Positions 13,257 to 33,399 of a stretch of DNA of 64,000 bases are shown one piece after another. The translations under genes were made by a program, and so were the position numbers. The number at the start of each line of letters is the position of its first letter. Position 1 is the stretch's first letter. The notes beneath the pieces were generated by a model. The model saw only the letters and a list, made by a program, of their open reading frames with translations, made no database searches and was not told the DNA's origin. The stretch spans positions 124,001 through 188,000 of the forward strand of contig JASANG010000135.1 of NCBI GenBank assembly GCA_030248215.1. Reading direction: 5' to 3'. Source of the stretch: Enoplolaimus lenunculus (Eukaryota > Nematoda > Enoplea > Enoplida > Thoracostomopsidae).

Positions 13257-16200
13257 CCTTTAATCTTTGTGTATATACAGTAAATAGAACGGGTCTAATA
13301 TCCGGGTTGCACGACCGAATATTAATTTTTCGGATATACAAACCGGAGGCTGCTAATTGAATTATTGTGTCGGAACGAACGCAGGAACCGGAATTTTTAC
13401 GGTTTTGTGGCAAATTATTCATAATCATTCAAACGCTGAAAATTTTGTCTTTGAAAAATAATTATTATATACCTCAAAATGAATACCTTTGCAACAAATT
13501 CAATTCTGTTAATAAATTGTTAGATTAAAAATTGTGATGCGTTTTCGTAAAACTTAATGATGAAATCGTCGAAAATTAATTCAAGCCACAAGACACGTTT
13601 TTGCTAGTTTTCTGGCAAGTTCGGTGATGAAAATTATTATCAAATTCCGGTTCCTGATCCTATTAATACAAAAAAATCACTTCCCGATTGTATTCCTATT
13701 CCATCAGGACTTAATTCATGTTGGAACCCTCGCTACAATGCAAGCCCCACAACCTAACCATATCGCCACTATAACGCCGTCTTCGGCATCTATACATACC
13801 TTCCCTCGCACTTATGACCCGAATTTGCTCTACGTTCCCTACAACACAAAACCGACCCTCATTTTGATTGGCCATAAATCTAGATTTACGCAAATACCAA
13901 ACCGCAAACCAATACAGATAATAACAACAACGGGCGAAGAGGGGGTCGTAGCCCATTAGGCAAAAAATATTGCGCTAATTAACCAATCAAAAGCTAAAAC
14001 ACTAACAAAAACCATCCAAACACTAACAAAACCTAGTACTTATATTAGCAATTTGTACTGTGCTCTCTATTGGCGTTCATCAAACAAGCAGGCATGATTA
14101 TTACCTTATGTTGCTAGTAAGCAAAACAAGATATATCTCACGGTTGCAGCAGGATCTAAATTTTACCGCACCAAAAACAGGAACAGGAATTGAACGTTTG
14201 TGCACCGGAACACGAACAGGAACCGGAATTTAATATAATTTTCAACACCGAATTACTATTTAACGTTTCAGTAAAATCGTCAAAAACGTACCTTAACTGG
14301 AGTTTTTTGAGATCGTCTTTCTGGGTTTCATCACTGCTACAAAATCACACACACATGCACACCAAATATTTCAATTTAAGTAACACCTTATCAACTAAAA
14401 CTGAACGAGATCGAACGCATCAAGTTCGACTAGTAATTTTGCAATTACAAATTTTTTGAGTGTAATTTAAATCATTTGACACATCACCGTAAAAATTCCG
14501 CTTCCGGCGTCCTTCAACGCAGGAACACATAGAATTTGAATTTATTTGTGGACTGTTTTTAGTATTTGAGTTTGAGTTGTACAAATGTAATTGTTAGCAT
14601 GGATTTCGCATTTCACTTCAGCGCACAAAACTGAAGCCCTCAACCTATACCTAAGCAGTTTTTCTAAGCCCACGCATATAAAAAGGCTCACCTAAACCAT
14701 ACGTACCTAAGCCCTAAGCACTATAGCTAAACCCTAAGCCTATGCCTAAGCTCAAAGCATACGCCAGTCTTAACCTTAAATGTGGCCGAATCGTTAAGTG
14801 TTAAAAACCATTGCGGCGCCTTAACGCGATGATAAGTCCTAATTTAAAATGCCTACAATTTAATCCTTCTCAATGCGTAAGTGTCACACTGTGCCGAAAT
14901 TTAAAATTTTATTAATAAAGGAATTTCAAACGTTGATATTCAGTTGGTTCATTATTTCAAAACTTGAAGCCTTTGCTTTCCAGCTGGTGCGCTATTGCGA
15001 TTATTGGTCAAAATCATAACAACACACAGACCAGAATAACATAATCAGGAAACAACTATAGTCGCAGTGGTGCTAGGCTTTTACTATATTGTTCAGTTTT
15101 TAATGCAAACTAGTCAGCCGGATTTGCGTAATTGTACAAAAAAGTTAGCGAATGCACAGCAATCTACATGCAAATTTGCGTTTTACATAATAATTACGTT
15201 TGTGTTCTAAGAAAATAATGTACACAAAACAGGTTCCGCCATTTCTTTATCTTCTGGTTTCGGTAAATCTTTACCGGAATTAAAAATTCCGGTATAAAAT
15301 TTTGGTCGATGAAAATTAGAGCATTTTACTAAAAAATGGCGATAAAAATAAAATAGAATCTTTTTAGTATAGTATATAAATCTTGACAATCACCAAAAAT
15401 AAACCATCGAAGGTAGATTTCGCTTCCGTGGATAATGAAACTCTAAAATACATCAGATTATGTAAATACCTATCTTCAACTAAGCTTCTTTCGCCAATAA
15501 TATTACAAAAAAAGCAAATTAAAATGATTTTTTTGGGTGGCGTGTACTTTTAACTTTCCGGTTCTGATTCCGTTTCCGGTAACTTTTTCAAATTCCGGTT
15601 CCGGTAAAATGTAATTCCGGTCGTACCCTGCCTGACACAAAGTTGGCTTCAAAGTTGGGATGCGTCGATTAATCAGCATCGGCATATTGTTGTTGATCCT
15701 TTACCGATACTTTTTGCGCTTAACAATGAGCTGGAATGCTTTCAATTTCACTTCCTGACACTTAGGCTTAGGCTTAGACTTAGCCTTAGGCTTTATATTA
15801 ACACATCTGATTCTGAAACTGTGCTTGTCTCTTACGTGTATGTTTGACCAAATTCATGAATAATCGTTTATGTTTAGGGTTTACGCCTTCCCTTTTACAA
15901 TGAAATACTCAGTCATCCTTTACGGTTATTCCAGCATCGGCATTACGATTGCAATCGACATACGCATCGGATCGGCATCGGCAAAAATTTTGATACCGGC
16001 AATATCACTACTTTAAAGCATTCAGTGAAGCAATGATGCGCTGTTATATTCCAGAATGCTGTACACCGCAATCTCTCACTACGCTACAGTCGGCATACGC
16101 TGATAATCTAGCGAATTTACGTTGCCCGCTAATATTAGCCGAACAAATTTCAGAGATCATCTGCGTATTTAAGGGTATATTTTTGAGAATTCCTGATTCT

Positions 16201-17285
16201 TCCCGACCGCGTTCAATCATACAAACCGTACAATTGTAAGCATTTACACTACAACTAAACACTACATCAATTATATAACAATTACGTACGTACTAAATTA
16301 ATTCGCAAAACGCTAATTCTTTCCACTCTAGCAATTATCGCGTTCTGTAGAACTTCCGTCACTCTGACACGCTATCACATCCTACAAACATAAACAGCTC
16401 AAAGTTTATTTTTTGTCAAGTTTCAGCCTTCGCACACCAGACCATGTGGTGCCACCGGCGCATTAGCTTGCATACCTTCGCATAATACATAATCACACCA
16501 TGCATACGTTACTTATAAATATATTCAAGACATACAGCTTTCTTGACCTGTCAATCATTCTATTATATATACATACCATAGGATATAAATAAATGGAAAG
16601 CAAAGCACACCTACACATGGTCAACTTTGATTAGTTCAATTGAATACACACGTCACATACACATTTCTATATATCCAGCCAGGGTGCAACCGGAATTCCG
16701 GTTCCGCTTGCAGTTGCGGCATTTTTTCACCTTTGGGTTGAGGTAAATTTTTACCGGAATTCAAAATTTCGGTATTAAAATTTAGTCGGTGGAAAATAAG
16801 ATAATATTTTACTAAAAATGACGATAAACGGTATGTCGAAGTGTAAACTTTAATTAACCCAAACAGCTCACATACCTACACCCACAACAAACGACTCTTT
16901 CGCCGCTCAGTCTACAATTTCAGCCTTCACCTACCCAGTACTTCCTTGAACCGAAAATGGTTTACCTACAACCAGTAAGTTCAACAACACTATCCGAAAA
17001 ACACATCACTCTTTACGGACGTCTTACTTGATCAAAAATTAATTCTCTCAATCCCGGCATACGCTCAACCCAATACAGTAGCTTACTATGACGCACGGAT
17101 ACGCTATTGCTGATCGGAAATACAGCTCAAGCTACTGCTAAAACCGTCCAGCCGCCTAAGCAAACGTATCAAATTACACTTTACACTTTACGACTCGAGA
17201 ATGGCGTACAACTAAAATAGGCAGATACATACTGTGTTCACAGTGAGTTTCCCTTGCTTTCGAACAAAAATACGCTTATTAGTAG
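13257..17285. other. Intergenic repeat-filled spacer
   Basis: No gene recognised. Contents: GGTTCC-family hAT-like remnants at about 14150-14515, 15230-15645 and from 16680 (start CAGGGTGCAACCGG); a TTAGGC-type patch at 14640-14790 and another at 15760-15790; ATCGGC-type element pieces at 15655-15715 and 15930-16005. Remaining sequence is AT-rich without visible coding signal. Confidence 0.55.
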
Positions 17286-17641
17286 GGCCTATGGTTACTT
17301 TTAGGGGTGTAACAGTAGATTAAGCGTATTCCTAAGCCTAAGCCTTGTAAAACAGTATTCCTAAGCCTAAGCCTAAGCGTTGCAAAAGCGTATTCCTATT
17401 CCTAAGCCTAAGCGTTGCAAAAGCGTATTCCTATTCCTAAGCCTACGCGTTGCAAAAGCGTATTCCTATTCCTAAGCCTAAGCGTTGCAAAAGCGTATTC
17501 CTATTCCTAAGCCTAAGCCTAAGCGTTGCAAAAGCGTATTCCTATTCCTAAGCCTAAGCAAAAAAACTGTAATCTAGAATCTAAACCCACTCTTTTATAG
17601 ACCCACCAGAAACCTTTACGCCCCTTAAAGTAACACGGGCC
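17286..17641. mobile_element. hAT-like MITE with internal 35-bp array containing the TTAGGC motif
   Basis: The ends are inverted: left GGCCTATGGTTACTTTTAGG, right reverse complement GGCCCGTGTTACTTTAAGGG. Flanking 8-mers ATTAGTAG (17278-17285) and ATAAGTAG (17642-17649) match at 7 of 8, a hAT-type target duplication. The interior is about five tandem units of roughly 35 bp, each containing CCTAAGCCTAAGCG, the complement of the nematode telomere unit TTAGGC, followed by TTGCAAAA. Confidence 0.8.
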
Positions 17642-18044
17642 ATAAGTAGCGTACCGTTGACCTGAAATTGGTGAGCGGATCGGCTCCCAGTACACACGAT
17701 CACACGCCATTTTTATGATAAAACCAGATATTCCGAATCAAATACTGACTTCATCGCACAAATATGCATGGATATCCATGGCCGAAACAGGGATGGTCAA
17801 TCCGGGTATTTTCCTTGTTAACTGTATACATTTCTATAGTAAAATATATCAACTGTGCTGTTTGTTTTTTGTTTACTTATTAACTCAGATTTATTCCTAA
17901 TTTATAATTCAATAGTAGCAAGCCAAAACAACTTGGCAAAACTTCAAACTAATCTAAAGTAACCGCGGCGTTGAACTTAATTCGTTAAAGGTTTTGGTGT
18001 TGACACGGCACCCACGATGCTATCGGATATCAACACATATTAGA

Positions 18045-18165
18045 TCCTAAGGTCGCAGCGGTTTATGAAACCGGAGCCGGATATTGTGAGCATATTTCTG
18101 CTAGGGGGTCGCATCGGTTTATGGAACCGGATATTAAGAGCATATTTCTGTTCGGGGGTCGCAGC
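18045..18165. repeat. Two-copy direct repeat, about 58-bp unit
   Basis: The phrase ggtcgca(g/t)cggtttatg followed by aaccgga..ggatatt and gagcatatttctg occurs twice in tandem with modest divergence, and a third 'gggggtcgcag' begins after it. This looks like a local duplication inside a GGTTCC-type remnant. Confidence 0.6.
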
Positions 18166-18383
18166 CAGAGATGGGTGCTCAGCCACACTATTTAGATCCT
18201 TGGACCCCCTAAAAGTCTGTGCCCATGAAAAGATTAGGGGCGGAACGGTTTCTATGTGGAACTGCAATAGTGTAAGCGTTAGCTTTAGACTATTTTTCGC
18301 TTAGGCTTACGCTCAAGTATAAGCTCACTATAACGAGTTACATTTTTAACCCCACACCAACAAACACATCCCTACCCAACCCC

Positions 18384-18551
18384 CGCCCCATGTAAAGATC
18401 AGGGACAGAGAGTTTTTCTATGGGACAAGACTAGAGTAAGCATAAGCTTTAGACAAATTTTTTTGGCTTGGCTTAGGCTTAGGAATGTGCTCATTTTTAC
18501 GCTTTGGAATATGCTTACAATACTATTCCGGCCCTGTTGTATACATGGGCC
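18384..18551. mobile_element. TTAGGC-family MITE, diverged copy
   Basis: Left end catgtaaagatcaggg and right end ccctgttgtatacatgggcc are inverted relatives of the GGCCAATGTAAAGAACAGGG ends seen at 41263. The interior carries ggcttggcttaggcttagg. Target duplication is not clear. A still more degraded relative lies immediately to the left, about 18220-18345. Confidence 0.6.
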
Positions 18552-21500
18552 TAAATACGCATACACCTAATTTCGATATAACCCTTCTTTAAACCACACT
18601 CCTCTTTAGCTTGCCGCCTAAACAACACAACTATTCGCCGTTCACTCATCAAAAGAACTTATCCAATATGGTAACTAGTCTGCGTCTACACGTGGATTTC
18701 AAGTTTAACTTGAAATAGCTCAACGGAAAAAATCTTGCCGCATATATAGACACATTTCAACAGTGATGTGCAAAAAAGCCCCAGCGCAATCTTGCTTCGC
18801 AATCCCAACGGAATACTAAATTAAGTATTTGACCACCGAAACGAGACAATATTGCTGTGAAGTTTCTATATATCCTTCGAGTTATAGTTTGCCGTCCGCC
18901 TTGCTACAGTAAGTACTCAAACTTCAGCACTGAAACCTACTTGGCAAGAAGACAGCGGCCGTGATGACGCGGCTCATCGCTCTCTAGTAACGTTCCTCCC
19001 CTCACTGAAATGTTTTTATTTCGACCGCACGCCCCGTTTAAAATTGTTTTGGCCCTGACATACCAAACTTATCGTCGCAACGCACAAAACATGTATTGTA
19101 CTCGCTCAAAGTTTTTTCTATTTATTCGATCAACTCGAATCCAAACACACCAGTCATGAGACTGAATTAAAATATTTATTTGCGGTATGTATACACATGT
19201 TTAATGTTCGAATAGTAACAATAATTAAAATCAATATATATATGCAAATTATTTCACAATACCAAGTGTGTACTGGAATGACGCAATCAGTGCTATAGAG
19301 CGTGTCTGCTCAACTGCCAAAAATAGTATCAATTTGTACTTAAATCACAGCTCATTAGAAACTAGAAACAGCTCAATTTTTGAAACCCAAACTACACTGT
19401 CCGTTTCGCAACTAATGAAAATGTCTATTGTATAATCTGCTCAAGATGATTTTCATATCGTCTTAAATATGCTTCTAAATGTGAAACAACACTAGATATA
19501 CCTTTTTAGATTCTTATACCGGACGCTAACACTGAATTATGCATATATAGCTGAACAAAGTACAAAACCTGAGTACGCCAATAATATGTTAAAGTTGTCA
19601 AAAGCCGCAATGCATACGTTTGCTCAAATCAGACAAGTTTTAGTTAAAATGCGCAAAACCTTTTGCGTATCTAGCCCTAAACGTTCCTTGACGCAGCACA
19701 CGATTTTTATAACATTTCAAATGAATTTCGTTTTTTTGCACTGCAAACGAAGGATAACCTAAACCTAAACCTAAACGCTAGCTCAACATTGCAACAAATA
19801 CGACCCACCATAATACGTAGTTGTAAATAGTACTACACAAAATATTGCCAATTATTTAAACACTAAACCCGAACAACAAAACAAGTATAAATAATGTATA
19901 TACAATCGTTTAACGAAAGTCATAACTAGAACGCAACACTTTTCGTTTATAGCCAAACATTTCCAAATTTTCAGGGCGCCACCGGAAATGCGCCGGAACT
20001 CCACTTATGTAACTTCAACCCATGATTCAATTTATAGCAGATAACAAGGCCTGAGCAGCCACACCCATACGCCCTCCATTTTGGTGGATCCAACCCTAAC
20101 AAGATTAACCAAAAAAATTGAAATATATTTTGATCATTGCAGATGGTTCCCACCCCGGACATTTCGGCGAGACCCACGCACTGTAGCCTGCTCCGGAACT
20201 GACAAATCCGGAACATGCCTAAAACTGTCAAAAACTATTTTTGGGTGCATAGCTGAGCTGGTATGACTCTCTCATTAGAGAAACTAACTGACTGAATATA
20301 ATTATACAGCTACCGTTTGAGTTTCCCTAGCACAAGTTTGATGCTTTACAAGACAACAAAAAAATTTCTATACTTTTATGCATCTGAGAAGTTACACCAT
20401 ACACAACCACCAATCTGAACCAGAATTGGCACAAACCATGACCGGCAGTTCGACAAGAGGGTGCCTTTACTTGACCCAAATTAATACGGATCGGGTGGAG
20501 GGTCCCTACTCCCTTGGTACGGCACAGTGGTAAGTGTCCCCTAATCACTGAAATCGTGTCTAACACACGCGGTTCTGAATACGTCATATTATTGCACATA
20601 ATATATATATGTGCATACAACATACACAGCACATATATATTTGTGTAAATAACCCTTTGAACAAACAACACACAAGCGTGCGATTCCACATAAAACGCCG
20701 GAACTCAAAATAGCAAAAATTGAAAACTCAACTCTTAAACACACTACTGTTGTCAACCAAGTGTGTGGCAGCCTGTAGGAGCTGCAAAGGGGGGAGCGAA
20801 ACTGAATTAAGCAACATTTTAAAATTCTTTAACGCCGTGTCTATTTAATTCTCGTCGTCCGAGAACAAAATTAGCTTTCAACGCGAAACGCAAATACTAA
20901 AACAACATATGTCACTACTCTTACAGACAAGGGTCGGAGCAGCCATCCATAATACCCCTCATTTGGGGGCGGGCCACCTCTAAACGGGCCCCACCCTAAC
21001 CGGTTGAAACAAAAACTGCTTCAGTTTCAAAAATGTGTCTGGCTTCTCGCTCGCGAGTTTACGGCGCCCACCCTGAAATACGGGGGGGGAGCCGCACACG
21101 TCCTGCCTGCTAGGACACTGTTACAGACTCGCTAATAATACACGTGTTGAATATTTTAGATGTCAATCCTGCATCAGATGCTTAAAAACATGCTTATCGA
21201 TATTAATGATGATACAGTTAAAAACCTGCAAAATATTTGTATATATGTTACATATAAACAATGCCGTTTTTTGTTGGAAAACACAGCGCTACTTCAAAAA
21301 CGTGCCTGCCATTCGTCTTGAAAGGTTAAGGTGCAAGAATTTTTCAACAAATTTAACGCAGGACTCCAACGTAAGATTAAAGCTTTCTCATACCAGTCGC
21401 AGTAGAACTCTACATGTGTTGAGCGAAGCTCGAACATATACACTTACTTTTTAATCAGTCTAGTTGAACATTCCAAACTTATTTATAAAACACAAATGAA

Positions 21501-23901
21501 TAGTTTGACTCACGTACTTTCCAACTACTAATCTAACATGCAACTTAGTTATTAGCTAACTATTAACTCCAAGCTTCGTTCATCGACTTTTCTCCGTCTC
21601 AAAACAATAGTAAAACAATATTTGACACACGTCCCAAAATCAACCGTTAGCTGGTATGGGTATCGTTTACGTAACTGTAAACACTAATCGGATTAGTAAT
21701 AAAATAAACTCGCTTAACAGTACCGAACCAATCTAAGTAATAATTTTCCTGAAACCACAAAAACGGTGTGCGTATCTACTGGCCCTGACAACTCAGCAAC
21801 TCAGCGTAAGATCCTTTTCTACACAGAATGTAGCCAGTTGCATACTTTTCAAATTCACCTATATATCATCGAACTGCACCCTGCTGTTAAAAACAACTCA
21901 AAACAACGCTCATCACAGCAACTGTTGCCGCACTAAATCAAATGCTACGTATTGTCCTCGCAAATCTAACGTTACCTGCCTATTAAACAAAAGTATCTAT
22001 TTACAAAATTGGAAAAAAAACTATAAACTAATCATCATAGTACTCTATGCGACACTCAAGCTTGTACCAAACCATTGCTTGCATCATCCAGCGAACTATA
22101 CAATTCTTTTTTGATTAAATTGAAATCTACACCATTCTCAGTTACACCTGAACTGAGCAGCGTAAAGCAAACAACACTACCGTCGGCGATATACTTTTTC
22201 ACTAATGCGATCCGGCATAGCACCGTACGGCAACGCCACGCAAACTGCCGCATGGCACCGCGTACCAATTATTGGTCAACAAACATTTTCGACACACGAC
22301 AACAAGGTTCAACTGGATATCCGGCTCCGGCCAATAATCGAGATCCGTCTCCAGTATGTTAACTTGCCGATTGTATGTTTATAAAGTTTAAAAAAATTGA
22401 AACCATAATTTGTATTTATGTCAACTACCGCGAGAACTGATTGACTTTGTTTTACATATTTTTTCTGTCATACAAGTAATTTAAACGGTGGTATGTGCCC
22501 GTGTACGTTCACAATCTTTATTGAGCTACAATAACGTTAGAAAACCTGATGAAAACGCCCAGTTATTTTAGGGACGTAACAGTATATATCTCAGTATATC
22601 CTATCCTATTCCTAACCCAACAAAAGCTATGTATATAATAAATATCGAGCTCCGGTATCCAGTTCCGGCTCTGGTAATCTTTGGTGTCCGGTTAAACCCT
22701 GTACGACCATTATAGAACCAACCAAAAATGTGTGTCTGCCAGAAATTATAAACACTACGCATGCCTTGTGTGACCAAACTGCCAAATATGTCTACAAAGT
22801 GTCCGCTTATTTCAAACAACACATCTCAGTTATCGAATATCATGGTGATATTTTTGAAGGTGTTGCCACAAAATCAGTTTCATTCGATACTTTGTTCAAG
22901 CAATCAGATCACGATTAGGATGACCGCGTAACAGAATGACATCTTGACAAATTAATGCTCCTATTTCCATTGCAAATTTATTCTAACCAAATACGACTAA
23001 TAATTTAAGATTCCTCAAATCGGCACAAGCCTCCAAACCCAACCTGCTCCCCGGTGTTCACTTGCCCCACACGAGATTGTACCAAAAACTCATCAATCTT
23101 AATCCTTAAAAACAACATCTGTTTTGTGCTTTAAAGACGCGGACGTACGTACATACGTAATGTCACGTGTATGTGTGTAAATTTCGTTTCAATGCTGTAT
23201 TTAGGATCGATCAGATGTGCACCTAACTGACATTTTGATTTAAAACAACTGCAATTTTACCGGTAAAATACCGTGATTCAAAACATTGCCCCGATTGCAA
23301 ATTGTGGTCCTTTCCATTAATTTGTCGTTTCACACTCAGCCTGAACCCAGCGAATGCCCAGATCAAATTATAATCACATAGCCGTATGGCTAAATCTAAA
23401 GCCAAACCAAAAAACATCCGCTTGGCATAAATATCTAGGTAGGTAAGTACAAATCAGTCAACGTAATACGCCAAGCTATCATATCTCGGGAAAACAACAT
23501 TGACTCCACAGACCGCTACCAACCATACAAGTCAAATTTCCGCAAGTGTTTTTCATTCACGATTTCGTTTCGTTGTGACCAAAGATCAACAGAAAACTAC
23601 AGTGTTAGCTAAATCGCTAATATTGTAGTTTCTGTGCTAATATCAAGGCATAAACAGAGCATTCGAACAATAGCCGCACAGTCTGATTAAGCTCAAACAA
23701 TGCCAAAAACAGGCCAGATCAAAAATTTAACAACTGCACAAAGTCACAACGCCAAGAATACCATTAAAACACCAGCAACCATTAACCATTCATGTCAACG
23801 CAAACACCTCTTTCAAATTTTGTCAATCATAAAAGACCGATTAACTTCGTTACCATTTGTACCACATCTCCTAAAACTGAGGACTACAAATCACTTGCCA
23901 G
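18552..23901. other. Intergenic spacer between EXOC8 side and scrib 3' end
   Basis: No gene is recognised. Repeat pieces include CCTAAACCTAAAC near 19755, GGTTCC/GGCTCC-type remnants near 22290-22340 and 22640-22715, and a fragment of the CCAAGAGTG family near 21820-21860. Two short frames look slightly protein-like but lack splice context or a known family: minus 22268-22056, which overlaps an equally long plus-strand frame, and plus 22730-22918, which directly follows a repeat end. No extra PDZ-like exon for the neighbouring scrib gene was found here. Confidence 0.5.
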
Positions 23902-30458
<6,557 letters not shown>

Positions 30459-31365
30459 CGCTGATAACATTTAAATTAAATAATAAAGCATGAGGAGTTT
30501 AATGATTAAATTGGTTAATAACAAGCTGTACTAGGTCAAAACAATTATAAAGACACATAATACGCCTAGGTGATAGACACTGCTAAACCTTTCTGCCGCT
30601 AATCGTGCAATTGCTCAACGATATGAGTACATGCAGCCGTAAATTGTAAAGCTTGAAAAGTTGTAATATATTACTGATTTTTTAAAAATATCAGTAATAT
30701 AAATCCTGAGTTGACTTACTGTTACACGCCCGGAAATTATATGCTGCACAATAAAGATTCTTCAAAAGGATAACTTCCACTAGCTACGTCACTGAATATG
30801 ATGATCTATATGTGTGGTTTAAAGCGAATACTTGCTATCGGTTTATACTCAACAAACTGAAGTTGTGATTCTTACTCACATAACAATGTGTTGTAAAATA
30901 TTAAAAAAATGCTGAGATATTCAACGGTGCAGAATTTGTACCCTTTATGAGAAAAATGCCGGACGTTCGATGGTTACATATAATCCAATTTACCAAATTT
31001 TACTTTCGAACGATGGATATAGAATGTCGTCCCAGGATATGGTGTTCTTATATTTAAAATAAAGTATTTGGTAAATATTGGGTTAGTTGTAAAGACATAC
31101 TTGTGTCCTTTGACGTATTCGTCGATCTAGGATTTAAATAGCAAAATTCTTGACAAACTTGCGGCCCCTGGAGGTGTTTATAACGTCCTCATTGCAAAGT
31201 TACTGCTAATAGTTCAAGCTAACAGCAGACTTCACCAACCTTTGATTTATTTGGAAAAAATTCTGATTTTTCGGAAAAAGGTTTGCAAAACGAATTTGGC
31301 TGCCGAACACAATTTTATTAACCCTTTCTCACATGAATATTTTCTATTTCCCCTGAGACCTACTT

Positions 31366-31438
31366 TTATGCTAGGATTCGAACTCCGGTAACTGGAGTGG
31401 GAGGTGTATACCATTACCACTCAGCTATAGGAGCTTGA
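31366..31438 (-). repeat. tRNA-derived SINE or tRNA pseudogene remnant
   Basis: On the minus strand an A box TAGCTGAGTGGT (31427-31416) and a B box AGTTCGAATCC (31384-31374) are spaced as in a tRNA, with a Gly-tRNA-like CCTCCCAC between them. The T stem and acceptor stem do not pair, so it is not an intact tRNA gene. A separate B box, GGGTTCGAATCG, lies on the minus strand near 9195-9207 without a recognisable A box. Confidence 0.55.
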
Positions 31439-31651
31439 CGCTCGAGCCCGAGGGGGCTGTCACGTCTTGTGGTGATTTAGTACAATGTATACGTGTTGCA
31501 ATTGTTAAACACGGTGCGATATACATTACTTAACGTATATACACTGCGTTTAGTTGCCTATAGGCAGCTCAATGTGAGAAGGGGTTAATTATGTTTTAAA
31601 CTTTTCCAGATGAACGAAATTTAGTTGAAAATGGTCTGGTTTAGATTCAAA

Positions 31652-31846
31652 TTAATTTTCCCATTTCGTAACAATTTGAGGTCCCTGTTTGAAGTGTTCG
31701 AGAAGGCGTTTCAATAAAATAATTTGCCGGAAGTCGATTTTTTTCAGAGCCTGAGGTAAACCTCCGTTTGTACCCTGGTTACAGTGCTGTGCATTGCATT
31801 GCGTGTGCAATCTATTTCCACCAAAGCAATATCTATGTTTTGCCAT
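31652..31846 (-). CDS. Unassigned short open frame, possible terminal exon or fossil fragment
   Basis: The minus strand has 64 codons ending in a stop, with a regular charged C-terminal part containing KKIDFRQIILLKRLLEHF. An acceptor-like 'tttacctcag' sits just before ALKKID. No upstream exon, donor or family match could be found, so this may be chance or a remnant of a transposon protein. Confidence 0.15.
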   Translation of the reverse strand: MAKHRYCFGGNRLHTQCNAQHCNQGTNGGLPQALKKIDFRQIILLKRLLEHFKQGPQIVTKWEN

Positions 31847-32061
31847 TCACTCTACGCATTCGTTTTCTGTTGTCTTTTGCAGTGAGTAAAAAAGTGAACT
31901 TCAAAAGACAAAGCCATGCAGCTACCTTAGATTTTTATGTTCATTGGCAATGTAAAGAACTGTATACTTACGTACGAAACCAGCACTGCTTTGAGCGCTG
32001 GTTTTCCTACACTGCACTTCGTGCTTGGTTGCTGTCCCGGGACCGCGGCACTGTCCTCAGC

Positions 32062-32522
32062 CAGGGAGCCACCGGAATTCCGGTTGCGGTAACGAAATGC
32101 GGTATTTTTCACTATCCGGTTCCGGCAAAAAATCCGGTATTCTTTAGCCGGAATTTTCCAGTATTTGCGGTATATATTGAAAAATTTTTCCCATTTGAAA
32201 ATTTAAGAAAAATTAACTTATTTTTCTAAAATTGTCTGAGCGTGGTGCATTCGCAAAATTTTCAATGTATCATACTTTATTTGATCATACGTTTCCAGCT
32301 ACTGCATTTGTTTCAGGATTTTGGCATTCCAAATGGTGTGTTTACACCGTTAAAAACGATAAAATAGCGTTAAAAATTAATTTTTCGGTTCAAGAATTTT
32401 TTGTTTTCCGGTTCCGCACACCAATCACTGAAATTTACAGTGCGGCTCCAGTTGCGGTTCCGGTAGTTTTTTTTAACTTTCCTGTTCCGTTTCCGGTATT
32501 TTATAATTCCGGTTGCACCCTG
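32062..32522. mobile_element. hAT-like non-autonomous element, CAGGGTGCAACCGG family
   Basis: The left end is CAGGGAGCCACCGGAATTCC and the right end ATTCCGGTTGCACCCTG, inverted copies of each other. Flanking octamers TCCTCAGC (32054-32061) and CCCTCAGC (32523-32530) match at 7 of 8. CAGGG-type termini with 8-bp duplications are hallmarks of the hAT superfamily. The interior is AT-rich with GGTTCC/CCGGAA-type subterminal repeats and no transposase. Confidence 0.8.
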
Positions 32523-33399
32523 CCCTCAGCGTATAAAAAAATTAAGCATGGCCCAGAATCTATCAAAAAAGTCAAGTCCAAAATTCTATAGGCTACTATG
32601 ATGGCAAAAAGTACAACCGGGTTTCGGCTCAGAGTGCGATTCAGATTTCAAAATGTCCACGCAGTCACTTCTCTTCCTTCGTTTTTATAAAATGAGTCAG
32701 ATGCGTTTTGTGTTTTATATTTCAATTACTTTTGTATATATTTGTGATGATTGTGCGTTGATATACAGCTTCCCCTGTTTACAGCCGTACTGACATATGA
32801 TGGCTAATAGAGTTCACCCCTCTCTGAAACAATTTGTCCGCTATGAACGTTTTCACCTCGCTGAAGTCTTTGCATACGTCGCTGGAAATATTTATACCCC
32901 TCACGCACAAACTGGAACCGACTACGTACCTGCCCCTGTCTGCAGTATAAAGACGACTTTACAATGCTGTAAACGTTTAGCGAAATTTAAAATTGCAAAC
33001 TGTGTTTCGCTATCGAAAATATATTTTAGTTTTTTTCGGTCTAATGCATTCTTTAGTATTTCCGGTTTCATTAAACAAAGCAGCAGAAATGTAATGAGGT
33101 GAAATTCGCTCAAACTTTAATAAACTTCTCGTATGGCAAAAATACGTAAGCGTAGAACGGGACAGAGGTCCGCTAAGTGGTATCCCAAATACGTATGATA
33201 AACATTGGGTAAACGAATAACGCTGTCTTCTTTTAGGACTGCACTTATGGAACAAGGGATTGTGCCGTGCAGACAGGATACTTTTCCTTTCAAGCAAAAT
33301 ATGCCAATAAAAATGTGTTGTTTTAGTATCGACAGTTTGGCGAACCTTGAAACAATTTTGAAGAAAGTCTTTAAAATTAACGTGATTTATTCAATAAAG

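Noticed and set aside
17286-17641. Interstitial telomere or chromosome-fusion scar
   Set aside because: The TTAGGC-type array is enclosed by inverted ends and an 8-bp target duplication, so it arrived inside a transposon.
8095-23901. Extra PDZ exons of scrib or a hidden gene in the 15.8-kb spacer
   Set aside because: I looked for GLGF-type loops and phase-matched exons on the minus strand and found none; all longer frames overlap repeats or lack splice signals. Short exons cannot be fully excluded.
31366-31438. Functional glycine tRNA gene
   Set aside because: A and B boxes are present but acceptor and T stems do not pair.
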